Shown: in pieces, positions 1 through 12,353 of the stretch | Position numbering within the stretch: position 1 is the first letter of the stretch | Layout of the letters: each line of letters starts with the position of its first letter | Assembly: GCA_047967505.1 (NCBI GenBank) | Contig: CM106540.1 | Strand: one strand, 5' to 3' | DNA: 64,000 bases | Source: Dipteris shenzhenensis | Taxonomy: Eukaryota; Polypodiophyta; Polypodiopsida; Gleicheniales | Position numbers and translations under genes: made by a program | Notes under the pieces: generated by a model | Database searches by the model: none | What the model was told of the DNA's origin: nothing | What the model saw: the letters and a program-made list of their open reading frames with translations, nothing else

Positions 1-312
1 TGCAGCAACTTTTCACCGACTAGCCGCGTAGTGGTCGCACAGCAAAAAATAGGGCCTTTTTCTGAGTGCCTGCGAAGAGCTTCCGCCTTCAAAACGGGCC
101 CCGAAACGGCCTCAAATCAGAAAACGCCTTCAATACTGCGCTCTCGCCACACCGCGAAGGGCGTCTCAATTAGAAATAGTGCACTCCTGCACTTCTGGCT
201 GTGCTACTTGTAGAGATTTGCTCCCAAACTCGAAATAGGAAAGCAACACTGGTCCTCTTACCAGGACACCACGAACTTGGCTTGCTTTCTTGAGCTCCTT
301 ACCACGAACAAG

Positions 313-324
313 GCTCTGATACCA
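313..324 (-). other. Primer-binding site for initiator tRNA-Met
   Basis: The minus strand reads TGGTATCAGAGC immediately after the LTR end. This is the standard plant copia minus-strand primer site, complementary to the 3' end of initiator Met-tRNA. Confidence 0.85.
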
Positions 325-676
325 TGTGAAGATAGTGGGAGAGAGGGAAGGAGTCTCACTTGCGGCTTTCTCACATGCACAATCGGGGAATACACACAAA
401 GGTGGAGGCTGAAAACAGTTTTCCTCTTCTTAGTTGTAAAAGCCAAAAGAACTCTAGTACAAAGAAATAGAAGAACCCTATATGTGGGTCTCAAACCAAA
501 CTCAACTAACTAAGGTGGCATACTAACTGAGCCACAAACTAGAGTAGATAAGGATAGCTGTCATCCAGCTATTATTCGTGGGCGGTGTACCAACCGCATC
601 TCCAGCTAACAAGTCGGTGACATAAATACACAACGGTCACCCTAGCATATCGCGAGTGGAGCTCGATATCTCAACA
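325..676 (-). repeat. Copia LTR, family beta, copy 1 (5' LTR)
   Basis: This is a 352 bp repeat with TG and CA termini. It aligns end to end with 15040-15398 and has the primer-binding site directly adjacent at 313-324. The shared end points of the two copies define the LTR boundaries. Confidence 0.8.
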
Positions 677-3600
677 CTCTACACCTGGTGGAGTACTAAA
701 ATTTGATGATGTTGTGGGTAGCTTGTTGGCCGAGGAGATTAGACGGAAGTCTATGGATGGCAACAAGCAGGATGCAACCTTAAATGTGCAAAGGGGTAGA
801 TCACAATTTAGGGGGAAGTCCCAAGAAAGAGGGAAGTCTCGTAGCAAATCCAGGGCACGTAACATTGAGTGTTACCACTGTGGCAAGAAGGGCCATATGA
901 AAAAGGATTGCTACAAGCTGAAAAGAGAGCAAAAGGATAAGAAAAAGAATGCAAATTAGGGTGCAAATCAAAAGGAAGAGAGTCCAAGGGAGGACAAAGG
1001 AAAAGTGAAGATCGAGGAGATCAATGCAGTCACACATGATAGTGACAATGACGTTCTCTTCATGTCTAGTTTATCTGCAGAGTTGCTTGCCACTTCCGAT
1101 GATGCATATTCCCAGGATTAGATTTTGGATTCTGGTGCTTCATTCCATGTTACTCCCCATAGGGAATGGTTCTCCACTTATGACAGTGGAAAGACAGGTT
1201 GTGTGCATCTTGGAAATGACTATGCATGTGACATAGTGGGAGCAGGTGACATAGAGTTTTCTTTTGCAAATGGGTCTGCATTTGTTTTGAAACATGTGAG
1301 ACATGTGCCTAAGTTGACCAAGAGTCTTATGTCAGTGGGTCAGCTAGATGATGCTAGTTTTCACACCACTTTTGGCTTTCAAAGTTGGAAAATTCAAAAG
1401 GGCTTTATGCTTTTGGCTAGGGGTGCCAAGTGTGGGACTTTGTATCCCTTACATGTATCAGGGGTATTTGATCATGTTGTTGCAATAACCGAGCAGCCAA
1501 GCACTTCTTTGTGGCATTGCAGGTTGGGGCACATGAGCCAGAATGGAATGAAACTCTTATGCCGTTTGGGTTATGTACCGCATTTGAGTTTCTTTGATTT
1601 TGAATTTTGTGAGCATTGTCTCTATGGGAAGCAAACTAAATCAGCCCATAAAAGAAGGGGAAAGAAAGAGTTTGAAATGCTTGATTTGGTGCATTCAGCA
1701 GACGTATGTGGTCCCATGCCTACACGGTCATTAGGCGGGGCTGAATACTATGTGACATTCATTGATGATGCAACTAGGAAAGTGTGGGCTTATGCTATAG
1801 CTCGGAAGAGTGATGTGTTCCAGGTATTTTAGAAATGGCTGGCCTTGGTTGAGAATCAGTCAGGTAGAACGCTTAAATGCCTACGGACTGACAATGGTGG
1901 AGAGTATCTCTCTCATGACTTTCAGCATTTCTGTGATACTCGTGGGATTAAGAGGGAGATTACATCCCCTCGTACTCCAGAGCAAAATTCAGTTGCAGAA
2001 AAGATGAACCATACCATTCAAGAAAGGTTGCAATGCATGCTTTCCAATGCAAGTCTTTCTGGTGGTTTTTGGGCTGAGGCAATGAAGACTGCAGTGCATG
2101 TGATCAATAGATCACCTAGTAAGAGTTTGGATGGTGGTATTCCTGAAGAGGCATGGAGTGGCAAGAAGCCCTCTTACTCTCATTTGCGTATATTTGTGTG
2201 AGGCATATGCACATGTTCCAAAAGAGCTTCGAAAGAAGCTAGATCCTAAGTCTAGGAAATGCATCTTTCTGGGTTATGGTGAAAGTGGAGAGATGGGCTA
2301 TCGTCTCTGGGATCTAGAAGCAAAGAAGATCATACGCAGCCATGATGTGGTCTTCAATGAGAAGAAGATGCATAAGGCACCCATGAGGGATGTGGAAATG
2401 AGGAGAATCACTTTCCAGGATGTGAATCCACCTGCATATGTTGATAGACAGCAAGCTGTCCATGCACCAAATGTGCAAGAAATGGTACAACCAAGTACTC
2501 CCACAGGTATACAATCAAGGGTAGATGATGGATCATCTATTGGTGGAAATGATGAGCCAAATGTGGCTGATATGCAAATAAGACAGCAAGCTGAAATGCC
2601 CTTGAGAAGATCATCTAGAGTGTCTAGACCGCCTGATAGGTTTGTTCCAGGGGTAGACTATGTGATGCTTACTGATTGCGGGGAGCCTTCTTGCTACAGA
2701 GAAGCTATGATGCGTGAGGATCAATGCAAGTGGGAGTATGCTACGCAATCAGAGATGAGTTCACTTATGAAGAATAAGACTTGGGACTTGGTTTCTTTGC
2801 CACATGGAAAGAAAGCATTGCCATGTAAATGGGTCTACAAGATGAAGGTCACAGGTGATGATGTGCTTAGGTATAAGGCCCGTTTGGTTGCTAAAGGGTT
2901 CAAGCAAGAGAAGGGTGTGGACTTTGATGAGATATTCTCTCCAGTTGTGAAGATGACCACACTTAGATGCATGCTTGGACTAGTGGCAGCAGAGGATATG
3001 GAGCTTATGCAGATGGATGTCAAGACAGCTTTCTTGCATGGGGATTTGCATGAGGAAATTTACATGGTGCAGCCGGAAGGCTTTGAAGAAAAGGGCAAAG
3101 AGCATTTAGTTTGCAAACTAAAGAAGAGTCTCTATGGTCTTAAGCAAGCGCCTAGAGAATGGTATCAGAAGTTTGATGCTTTCATTCGGTCCCAGAATTT
3201 TAGGAGGAGTGAAATTGATCACTGCCTCTACACTAAAAGGGCTAAGGATAATAGCCTGATAATCTTGGAACTATATGTGGATGATATGCTATTGGCTAGC
3301 AAGAACACTTATGAGCTAGATGCATTAAAGGCCAAGTTGCATGAGGCCTTTGGGACTTGCAGGTCATATTCTTGGTATGCGCATCACGCGTGATCGGAGT
3401 AGGAAAATCCTTTGGCTTTCACAAAAAGAGTATGTTACAAAAGTATTGCAGCGTTTCAATATGGAGGGGGGGAAGGCAGTGAGTACTCCATTGCCTCCAT
3501 ATGTGAAACTGAGTCATACAGATAGTTCCAAATCAGAAGGGTTGCAAGGAGGCTATATGGCTTGATCGGCTAGTGGGAGATTTGGGGATTCATACAGGTG

Positions 3601-3788
3601 TACCGACATTGCATAGTGATTCCATGAGTGCTATTCAGCTAGCACGGATTCCGGTCTTTCATGCAAAGACCAAACAGATTGAGGTCAGGTACCATTTCAT
3701 CAGGGAGGTACTTGAGGACAAGTGCATAGAGCTTGTCAAGGTTCATACAGATGATAACCCTGCAGATATGAGTATTGTCGTGTATTGA
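677..3788 (+). pseudogene. Copia gag-pol pseudogene (alpha family)
   Basis: The domains are in copia order. The end of gag carries a CCHC zinc knuckle CYHCGKKGHMKKDC (about 871-912). The protease has its DSGAS active-site motif near 1128. The GAG-pre-integrase domain is followed by the integrase core with a TFIDDATRKVW stretch (about 1755-1790) and TDNGGEY (about 1887). The reverse transcriptase has YVDDM (about 3274), and the RNase H tail runs to about 3788. The frame is broken by a TAG after QVF (1830), a shift near 2200, a shift and small deletion near 3350, and a larger deletion near 3560 that joins the RT end to the RNase H tail. The shifts are visible because homologous peptides continue in another frame. 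It is non-functional. Confidence 0.88.
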
Positions 3789-3844
3789 TGGGCATTGAAT
3801 AGTATGCTCACTGGTTGTTCTCCCTTAAAGGCACATTGTCCTTT

Positions 3845-4028
3845 AAGTGGGAGGTTGTGGGGGTTAAAGGTCACTGTGCCTTTACACCAGTTATGTACAA
3901 TACTCAAACACATATATAAATGAATGAAAAAGAAGATTAGGGTGTGGTTCTGCACCCACCAAAACTTGTGTGGCTCTCTGTCTCTCTCTCTCCTTCTTCC
4001 GTTCTTGCTTCCGTTGAGATCACTCTCA
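3845..4028 (+). repeat. Polypurine tract and 3' LTR of the alpha-family element
   Basis: AAGTGGGAGG precedes an LTR beginning TGTGGGGGTTAAAGG at 3856 and ending CTCTCA at 4028. Comparison with the minus-strand copy at 26448-26630 sets both edges: similarity stops right after TCTCA in both. At about 175 bp this is a short LTR. The run of CTCTCT near 3977 is internal to it. Confidence 0.7.
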
Positions 4029-4504
4029 AGACCTGCACAAAATAGGCTCACTACCAGGTGCTCTCAAAACATCCCTTATCTTCCTTACTCCAGGTGTAAC
4101 AACAGAAGGAATACCCAACTCATCATCAAGGCTCTGTTCTAAGCCACTGGATTCACCATCCACATAAGAGTGACCGGCTGATCTACTTTCTCTTTTCCTT
4201 TTTGTGATACTTGCATACCACTATCTGCATTGCTTTGAGAAGATCCTCTTGATCTCAATCTGCCTGTCCATGGCGATGTATGTGAACCACTACTAGAGGA
4301 CACTACAGGTCCACTAATAATTTGTGACTACTGCTATGAATTCTATGCAGCATTACCATTTTGTGCATCTAGATCATCAATCACATTTACTGGTTTATAC
4401 CAGCTACTCATCTCATTAAAAACATCTTTACTCACTGTAAACTTATGAGTAGAAGGGTTATAGCATTTATACCCTTTCTGCTGTACAGAATAACCAATAA
4501 AGAT

Positions 4505-4753
4505 CTTGGGGGGGGAGTCACTATGTATACACCCTCTATATCGTGTGCGTTCAAGGCCTATTTGCAAAATCCCTTACCTGTAAATTTGCTCTTAATAAAA
4601 TGTAGCCTTTTTCTATATAAATCTGTAATTTTTTTCCAAAACTAGTTTAAATATTCCCTTATGTAAATTAATTTTTGTAAAATTTAGGAATTAAAAATAG
4701 CCTTTTGTTGAACTCACGTGATAGAATTAAATATGATGAGTGACCCCCCCAAG
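4505..4753. mobile_element. 249 bp MITE with G-tract inverted termini and an 8 bp target duplication (hAT-like)
   Basis: The left end reads CTTGGGGGGGGAGTCAC and the right end, reverse-complemented, reads CTTGGGGGGGTCACTCA. The 8 bp ATAAAGAT is present on both sides (4497-4504 and 4754-4761). Removing the segment restores the copia peptide KCIFIGY. An 8 bp duplication is typical of hAT transposons. The interior is AT-rich with no coding potential, so it is non-autonomous. A diverged second copy lies at about 17325-17570. Confidence 0.82.
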
Positions 4754-6851
4754 ATAAAGATGCACTTCTCAGCTTTTGGATCCAACTTGGATCTCAACTC
4801 ATCTGGCACATGAACATAAGCAATGCAACCAATAACTTTCAAATGAGAAATATTTGGTTTCCTACCAGTATACCTCTCCTCTGGCATCATGCCATGTATT
4901 GCTGCAGTGGGAGTCCTGTTCATTATGTAGACTACTGTAGCAACTGCTTCAGCCCAGTAATAATCTGATAGGTCTTTTTCGTTGAGCATGGCACGAGATA
5001 CCTGTCCAATATGCCTCTTTTTCCTTTCTATAAGTCCATTTTGCTGTGGGGTATGACTGCATGAATATTGTTGCTTTATGCCATGCTCCTACAGGAACCT
5101 TGCAAACTCATTTAAGAGGTACTCTCCCCCTCCATCTGACCTTAGGCATTTTATTTGCAAACCTGTTTCTTTTTCAACCATAGCTTTAAAAGCTTTGAAA
5201 TCCCAAACACTTCACTTTTCTTTTTCATAAAATACACCCAAACTTTTCTACTGTAGTCATCAATAAAAGTGACAAAATAATGACAGCCTCCAATAGATGC
5301 AGCTTTAGTAGTCCACATATCAGAGTGGATTAATTCCAATGGCCTCTTACTATCTTAAACATGTCTAGGAAATGGTTTCCTTGCCTATTTTCCAAATTGA
5401 TAGGCTTCACATACCTTATGCATTTATGCAACCTTGAACTTAGGCAATCTTGCAACAATATTTTGGGCCTGTATTAATTTAAGTTGCTATATATTAACAT
5501 TCATGACCAATATGTTTATGCCAAATATCAATATCTACAACTACACCGGTCCCATGTGCAAACATTGCTACACTCAATTCAGGCATGTCTGCATCCAACG
5601 TAAACATCCTACCCTTTTTCTTCCCTTTTGCTATCAAGTGACCTTCATTTTTCATATTCTCAACAAAGCATCCATGAGGATTAAATATGACCTGCAGGCT
5701 CTGCTCAACCATTTGACCAACAGAAACCAGGTTCTTGGTGATATTCGGGACATGAAATACATCAGACAAGTATTTATTTTTTCATCTTGCATAGACAAAG
5801 GAATTTTACCAATCTGCACAAAAGGATGTGCAGTATCATCACCAGTCTCCACAAATCCTAGTCTTTTCATTTTCCTTGCATCCTGCATCCATTCTGCATG
5901 ACCTGTCATGTGGTTTGACGTACCTAAGTCAACATACCACACATCATTGCTTTCTTCTGCACTTGTCGTAGAATTAGTCATGTGCTGCACCATAAACAAA
6001 TGCTCATTTTTGTCATCACCTTATCTACTAGAGGATGCATAATTGCCTTGCTGCAATTTTTCAGTCATGATGTCATTCTGCTTTTATAGCAGTCTTTAAC
6101 CATATGACCCATTTTACCACAGTAGCATCATTCAACATTGTTGTTTGCATTTTGGCCTCTCTACCATCCACCACAATCTCTTTGGCTCCCCCTGCCTATA
6201 AAGTTACCACGTCCTCCTGTATAGGACTTGTTTTCTTGAATTTGTTGCATATTTTGATTCCTGCCACAGCCTCCAAATCGGCCTGCTTTACCTCTACCTC
6301 AACCTCTTCTAGCATTTGAGTAGAAGACAATTTCTTTCGAAGTTCCTCGTGAAGAAGATGCTCCACCATTTCTCTGCTCTTCAGAAATTAGAAGAGCAAT
6401 TAACTCCTCAAAATCATGAAATTTTTCATGGACGGCAATGGATGTCTAGAATTGTGCATAATCCTTTCCTAGACCATTCAAGGTCACAGAAACTAAAGCA
6501 TCATCTTCCACTAGCAACCCAATGGAAGCAAGTACATCTACAATCTTCTTCACCTTCATGTGGTAGTCATTGATGCTCATGTTTTCTCTCTGTACATTAT
6601 GCAACCCCTGCTTGAGCTGCATTTTCCTGGCTTACATATTTGTGCTATACATTTTTGTCCAAGCATCCCATGCCTCGTTTGGTGTGCTTGCATCCTGAAT
6701 ATGCATAATCATAAAATCTGAAATACTAATAGACAGCCAGTACATAACTTTTCTGGCTCTCTCATGCCATCCTTTGAATGCCAACAACTCTTGTTGATTG
6801 GGAACATTATTAGGAATAACTAGTTATTATTCAGCTCCAGTAATGAACTCC

Positions 6852-7190
6852 CACAACACAAAGTAACTATAGACGTGCTTGGTAGACACGCAAAATAGCG
6901 GGCACATCTATAGGCATTGCTTGAGTAGAGGAATTACGGGTGCATCTAAAAGCACGTCTAACAACTCGTCTATTTGCGTGTTTAAATAGCGCATCTATTT
7001 GCGTGTTTAAACTGAGAAAATACGGGCCCGTATAACATCGCATTTATCAGCGCATCTATTTGCGCATGTATTAACATGTCTATTTGTGCGTCTAAACTGA
7101 GAAAATATTAGCTTGTCTAACATAGCGTTTATCAGCACGTCTATTTGCACGTGTATTAGCGCGTTTATTTGCGCATTTACACTGGGAATC
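6852..7190. repeat. Left terminal and subterminal repeats of CACTA 1
   Basis: After the terminal repeat come many degenerate copies, in both orientations, of motifs such as GCGTCTATTTGCG and TAGACGTGC, dense between 6866 and 7190. In En/Spm such subterminal repeats bind the element's DNA-binding protein; that role here is inferred. Confidence 0.8.
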
Positions 7191-7409
7191 AGACGTGTAT
7201 TTAGATGCATATATTGACGCAAACCATAGAATACAGAAAGTGAGATTTTGGTGTACATCATTGCTTTCCAAACATTGCCCATGATTACCAAAGTACATAA
7301 TTTTAACAAAAACATCAATGCTTTTTTGCAAGCCCACATATACAAGAATTAAGTGAGGTGAGAAGAATGAGACAATACGTAAAATAGTTTTGCCAATATC
7401 AATGATGGG

Positions 7410-10400
7410 CTACGGTTCAATTTCATCCTCAATGAGATCAACCCTTGCCAAACTATCTACTTCAAAATCCAAATAAGTGTTTAGATCTACAAATACATTC
7501 AACCCACTACTACTTGTGCTACTCATGTGCTCATCGAAATCAGCATCACCAATGGTAGGCTCGTCCTCACGTGTAATGGCCTCAATATTTGTATCTCCTA
7601 ACTCATGATCATCCTCCTCTATCGTATCACGGTCATCATCACGTCCATGGCCATGATCATCCTCCATACGCTCCATATTAGTAAATGTACTATACATCAC
7701 TTTGGAACGTGGCATAATAGGTATGACATGCCACCATTGGGTATTATCCACCATTGGTTGATAGACAACCTAATTCAAACACAAATACAATCATGTTATT
7801 TTTCTTGCATCAAATATTTAAAAGCGAGTATTTTTATATGTGTGCACAGTACCTGTTCACATTGTTGCGGTAGTACTAGTGTGTCCTTCCTACTTTGCCA
7901 AAACTTTGTGGAGTCAATAGTTACAAAGCCACTTGCATGGCGTTTGATTGTTGCATTAGGGCGTCTTTCCACCACGTCCTTAGACCACTTTACATCCAAA
8001 ACATACGTGCAAAGAAGCGTCGAAAGTCAAGCTTAATAATATCTTGGATTATGCCACAATAATCATCCATGGCTCCAATGGCTCCCTCAAAGCTAGCAAT
8101 GACGCCGCAATCTTGTGTGTTTCTCTTATCATTAATTCGTTGTGTTCAAAAATGCTTGCCCTCACACCATATAGCATTGAACATAGTGCACTACACCAAG
8201 AAAAAATCAATTAAATAAGCAATCTAAATTATTGAAAGCTCCTAACTTATGCATAACATTCTATATACCGACCTTGCTCATGCATTCCCTAGGATACTCC
8301 CATTCTTCCATTGTGATATGCATCCCCTCGTCTTTCTCTGCTTTCTCCATTTCATCAAGTAGCCAATCCACATGAATATCCTTTGGAAGTGCTCTTAGAT
8401 ACTGAGGGTATGGCACAGAGATCCGTGGTGTGTACGAAAGAGGGTGCTTTCTTCTTGTCTTCTTGCCTTTGCATCCTCGTATCTTGTTACCCATCTTTTC
8501 ATCACATCACTATTAAGCACGCAAAAGAGGTTGATACTATTATGCAACTCTGTGTCTATTACTTTGTTGCGTCCTTTCCCTTGAGGCACAATAGAGGTCA
8601 TCCTTAGGTCTTCATCATCTCTCCATAGTCATGGGAGAGAGCTATCCACATCAACAAGAAACTATGAAATATATACAAGTGACTCTTGTACCAACCAACC
8701 CTCGGCCATGCTACCTTTGGGTCTTGCATTTTGTCTCACGAAGCCCTTCAAGGTCTTCATGAAGCACTCGAGGAAGAACAACCATCGTGCATGTATAGTA
8801 CTGCATATAGCAATCTCATTCACCAAATGCACTATAAGATGTAGTTGGCATGTGAGAATAGAACGTGGAAATGTCTCCTCCACTAAACAAACCACCTCCA
8901 CTGACATAACTCGAGCATTCTCAAGCGTGGTGGGATCTACTTCCTTTGAGCTCACATACCTAGAAATGAAAAAGTACAGCATATTAGCAATATGTATTCA
9001 AACTTGCATGGAGCATTGATACGCATCATATTTTGTATCATGTAAAGTACCTCATAAGCTCACCCATCTTGTAAATACAATCTTTCATGTCCTTTGATGC
9101 ACTACGTGAAATGCTAGTAGGTAGTATGAACTGAACCCACGAGGAGGTGGTTGATTAGTTGCTTATAATTATTCACTCACAAATTTGAAAGGAAAAAGAT
9201 ATTATGCACATAAAATACTTACTTGGAGCATCTTGTGCCAATCATGAGATTTCAAGCCATATAATTGCTCTACACCTCTTTTCTTGCTCTTTGTAAAGGC
9301 TCCCTTCAAACACCTCATGCATCTAGTGGGAGTACGAATTGTAGTAATAGTGCGCTTCACCGTCGCCATCTCTAGCTTTGATAACATCCACGGTGCACGA
9401 GGTAAAAAAACACGCCCATTTGGTCTCTCTTGTGGCCAAGATTCATGCATCCTCCTTGTGGTACGTAGATCCTCCCTTATGCCTGCGGAATCTCGTGTCC
9501 CATTCAAATGCTCCCAAATGGTAGATGCCACATTCTTGAAGATATGCATGGGATCAAGCAGGTGATTGATCTTGAGGTGGGACTAATATGGCAAAACGAT
9601 AAAAGATGGAGTATCTAAACAAAATAAAGTGTTAGCGGGTAATCTTTATTTCCAGCCAATATAGCACACAATAGTTACAAACCATTAAACAAAATAAAGT
9701 GTTAGCGGGTAATCTTTATTTCCAGCCAATATAGCACACAATAGTTACAAACCCTTACCGGCTCATGCCAAGTAGTGGAGGAGTCATGGAACCGTCCCAA
9801 ATTCTCATCCAATCTCCCACGGTGAGTGATTGTGGGAGGGCTTCATTCCAAGCTGGGGCAACATATCTAGGATGATCAGGTGGGAGAAATCGATGGTGAT
9901 TCTCATAGATGACCTTATTCAATGCATCTGCCTGTGAGGCAACTAGTGAAGGACCACAAATAGGATATGCATGGTAACCCGATGTAGTGAGACCTGAACA
10001 ATAGATGCAATTAAGAGTTGAAGGTGGGTTTAGGATGCCACATCCTTTGCCTATTCATAATTAGAAGTGCAATGCTTACTTGAACACTCGCCATAGCCTG
10101 GGAAGTCATGCATCATCCACATCAAGACTGCTTTGCAGTTGAAGTCTCGTGACGAGGGAGGCCTGCTCACATCATGCACTTCGATACCTCTCCAAAGTAT
10201 CTCTAGCTCGTCAATCAAAGGCTCCAAATAAACATCAGGGTTTTTGACGTTATGTTTCCCTGGAATTAGAAGGGACAGCATAACATGTCCTTTCTTAATA
10301 GCCATAGAGGGTGGAAGATTATAATTCACGAATATCACTGGCCATACACTGTAAGACATGCTTTTGAGACCAAATGGGTTCACACTATCCATACCCAATC

Positions 10401-11538
10401 CAAGTCTCAAGTTCCTAGGTTCTTCCTTGAAGCTTGGCCATGTGTCTTCAATATGCTTCCATGCAGGAGAGTCCGCGGGAGTTCTCCACTTGCCATCGGT
10501 TGATCGATGGGAGGAATGCCATGACATGAGCTCTGCAATAGATTTGCACTTGAACATATGTTGGCTGCGAGGGATTCTGGGAAAATGTCACAAAACCTTA
10601 CGAGGCACGTCCAAAGTTTTGAGATCTGCTCTATATCTTGCCTCTCCACAAGTAGGACACTCTTTTGCATCCTTATGTAGTCCACGAAACAAAATGCAAT
10701 CGTTGACACATGCATGGATGCACTTGTAATCTAATCCTCCAAGAGAGGTCACATGTTGCCTTGCCATATCTCTTGAGGTTGGTACTTTATTCTCCCTTGG
10801 AAACATTTTACACAATAGCCTGCACGTGAAGACCATAAATGAGAAAAAGCATTCGAGTAATTGACCCACTAGCATAATTCACCATGTTGGCAAAATAGAC
10901 TTTAAAGCTTACTTGAGTAATGCATTCAAACTTGCATTGCTCCATCCATAGATGGTTTGCAAGTTTAGTAACTCAAGGGAGGCACGTAGAACAGAGAATG
11001 TGCACCCCTCAAACAGTGGAGTCGATGCTGTAGTAAAAAGATCATCCTGCTCCATGCTATCATCCCTCCCTTGATGGACATATAAATCCTGCACCATATC
11101 ATCAAACACCTTCTCCTCCATGGCTTCATGAGGTAATGGGGGAGGGCTACTATCACCATCACTCCATGCATCCGTAATGGTCCCTCCAAAAGATTCCACC
11201 TCATATCGCTGATGCTTTGCCTCCTCATGGCGAGCATAGGGCAACATATGTGGGTGTGGCACTGCATCCTATATCAAATTAAAACGGGATCATAACTCAA
11301 ACATATGAACACCCATAGGTATCTCAATCAACCTTAACTTACAAACCCTTACCCTGTTTATGGTCGCATCCCATTCTCCATACTTTGAGATGTGATTGAG
11401 TGTAATCCTGCGTGCACAATACATGTTTCCTTGACATCGATCACACATACATTTAATTTTTTGCTCCAACCACATTTCACGATGGTGGATATGGAGGGAT
11501 TCATCCTCACTGGAGCTACTTGTTGAAGATGAAGACAT
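7410..11538 (-). pseudogene. TNP2-type CACTA transposase, multi-exon, decayed
   Basis: Minus-strand exons start at ATG 11538. The N-terminal part has a Cys-rich Transpos_assoc-like domain (CMCDRCQGNMYC, about 11400-11460), then an acidic linker (11262-10909). The Transposase_21 (TNP2) domain follows, with a CPTCGEARYR zinc-ribbon-like motif near 10640 and GLGMDSVNPFG near 10380. Next come the DPMHIFKN block (about 9540) and the DUF4218 region (8982-8662) with FVRQNARPKGSMAEGWLVQ. A DUF4216-like block (about 7999-7840) and an acidic tail end at 7410. Homology to the copy at 37446-41123 confirms the exon order. An in-frame TGA lies at 10590-10588 where the other copy has Arg, and shifts are likely near 8500. 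In the family this protein binds the ends and catalyses excision and insertion in the nucleus. Confidence 0.85.
9617..9756. repeat. Tandem duplication, 70 bp x 2, in a transposase intron
   Basis: The 70 bp unit starting AAACAAAATAAAGTGTTAGC occurs at 9617 and again at 9687 with almost no change. It lies between the exons that end near 9755 and begin near 9600, so the coding frame is not affected. Confidence 0.85.
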
Positions 11539-12353
11539 CCTACAAACAAACAACCCAAAAAAATTTGCTCTTTTTCAAATGTTTAATTTTAAACTCTGTG
11601 GCGCGTCTATTTGTTCTGTGGTGCACGTCTAAAAGTGCATCTAAGGGCACGTCTAAAATCGCATCTACTCTATGCATTTACATGTGCAAATAGACGTGCT
11701 TTTAGATGTGCCTATAGACACGGCTTTTAAACCTACTTTTAGCACGCTTGCTTTACTTTTCTTAACATTACTTATACTTCACGTGGCTTGCTTTGTTCCT
11801 TATTAGCAGATCCACAATTGCGACGCTTAAGAGGAAGGCACCCACACTTACTTCCAAGCTTACACTTAAGAGGAAGGCACCCACACTTACTTCCAAGCTT
11901 AAAGGAGAGGAGGGCGAACAAGAAGGAGAAGCAACCTTGAAAAAGGAGAAGAACCTTCCATACCTCTATCCAAGGTAAGTCTTTTTGCAATTGATCTTTT
12001 TTGGAAGTTTGCTCTCTTTAGATTTGTACTTTCTCGTATCCAAAAAACGCATGATCTGGGTATCAACACATGATCTGGGTATCAGTGTCACATTTGTGTG
12101 TCGGGCGCAATGTCCTTTTCTACTTTTTAGAAAAGTCCATCTATTGGAGCGCATCTATAGGCGCATCCCAGAGTGCATCTAAACATGCATCTAGTCTATT
12201 TGCAGACACAAGTAGTCGCGTCTATAGACGCGCGATTACACGAGAAAATAGATGTGCTAATCAGACGTGTCTATAGACGCGCTCTGACAGTAATCCTTTC
12301 CCTTTCTTCTCAGCTCATCAGTAATAGATTTTTTTTCTTTTTTTCAGTTCATC
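11539..12353. promoter_or_regulatory. Divergent intergenic region between the two CACTA 1 genes
   Basis: The transposase reads left from 11538 and the second gene reads right from 12354, so this 815 bp must hold both promoters. It contains two clusters of the same GTCTATTT/AGACGTGC motifs found at the element ends (11595-11740 and 12125-12290). A 37 bp tandem duplication (AAGAGGAAGGCACCCACAC, about 11826-11900) lies between them. In maize Spm the TnpA protein binds such motifs and regulates the promoter; a similar autoregulation here is inferred. Confidence 0.55.

Larger units (their letters stand above)
1..676 (-). mobile_element. 5' end of a beta-family Ty1/copia element (LTR, primer site, leader), cut by the window edge
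   Basis: The segment is a second copy of 14750-15398: both show the same order of leader, primer-binding site and LTR in minus orientation. Reading the minus strand, the LTR (676 to 325) begins TGTTGAGATATC and ends in CA. It is followed by a tRNA-Met primer site and about 310 bases of untranslated leader. The internal region would continue left of base 1. The right edge at 676/677 abuts the gag of another copia relic in the opposite orientation, so this element inserted into that relic. No coding sequence lies within the visible part. Confidence 0.8.
677..4028 (+). mobile_element. Alpha-family Ty1/copia relic, 5'-truncated, with 3' LTR
   Basis: A decayed copia element begins abruptly inside gag at 677, where the beta-family LTR abuts. 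It continues through protease, integrase, reverse transcriptase and RNase H to a polypurine tract and a 173 bp 3' LTR ending at 4028. The same family recurs on the minus strand at 26448-28654 and 59183-61054. The right end sits directly against the integrase/RT linker of a beta-family relic, so this element probably inserted there. The 5' LTR is not in the window, so no target-site duplication can be checked. Confidence 0.85.
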
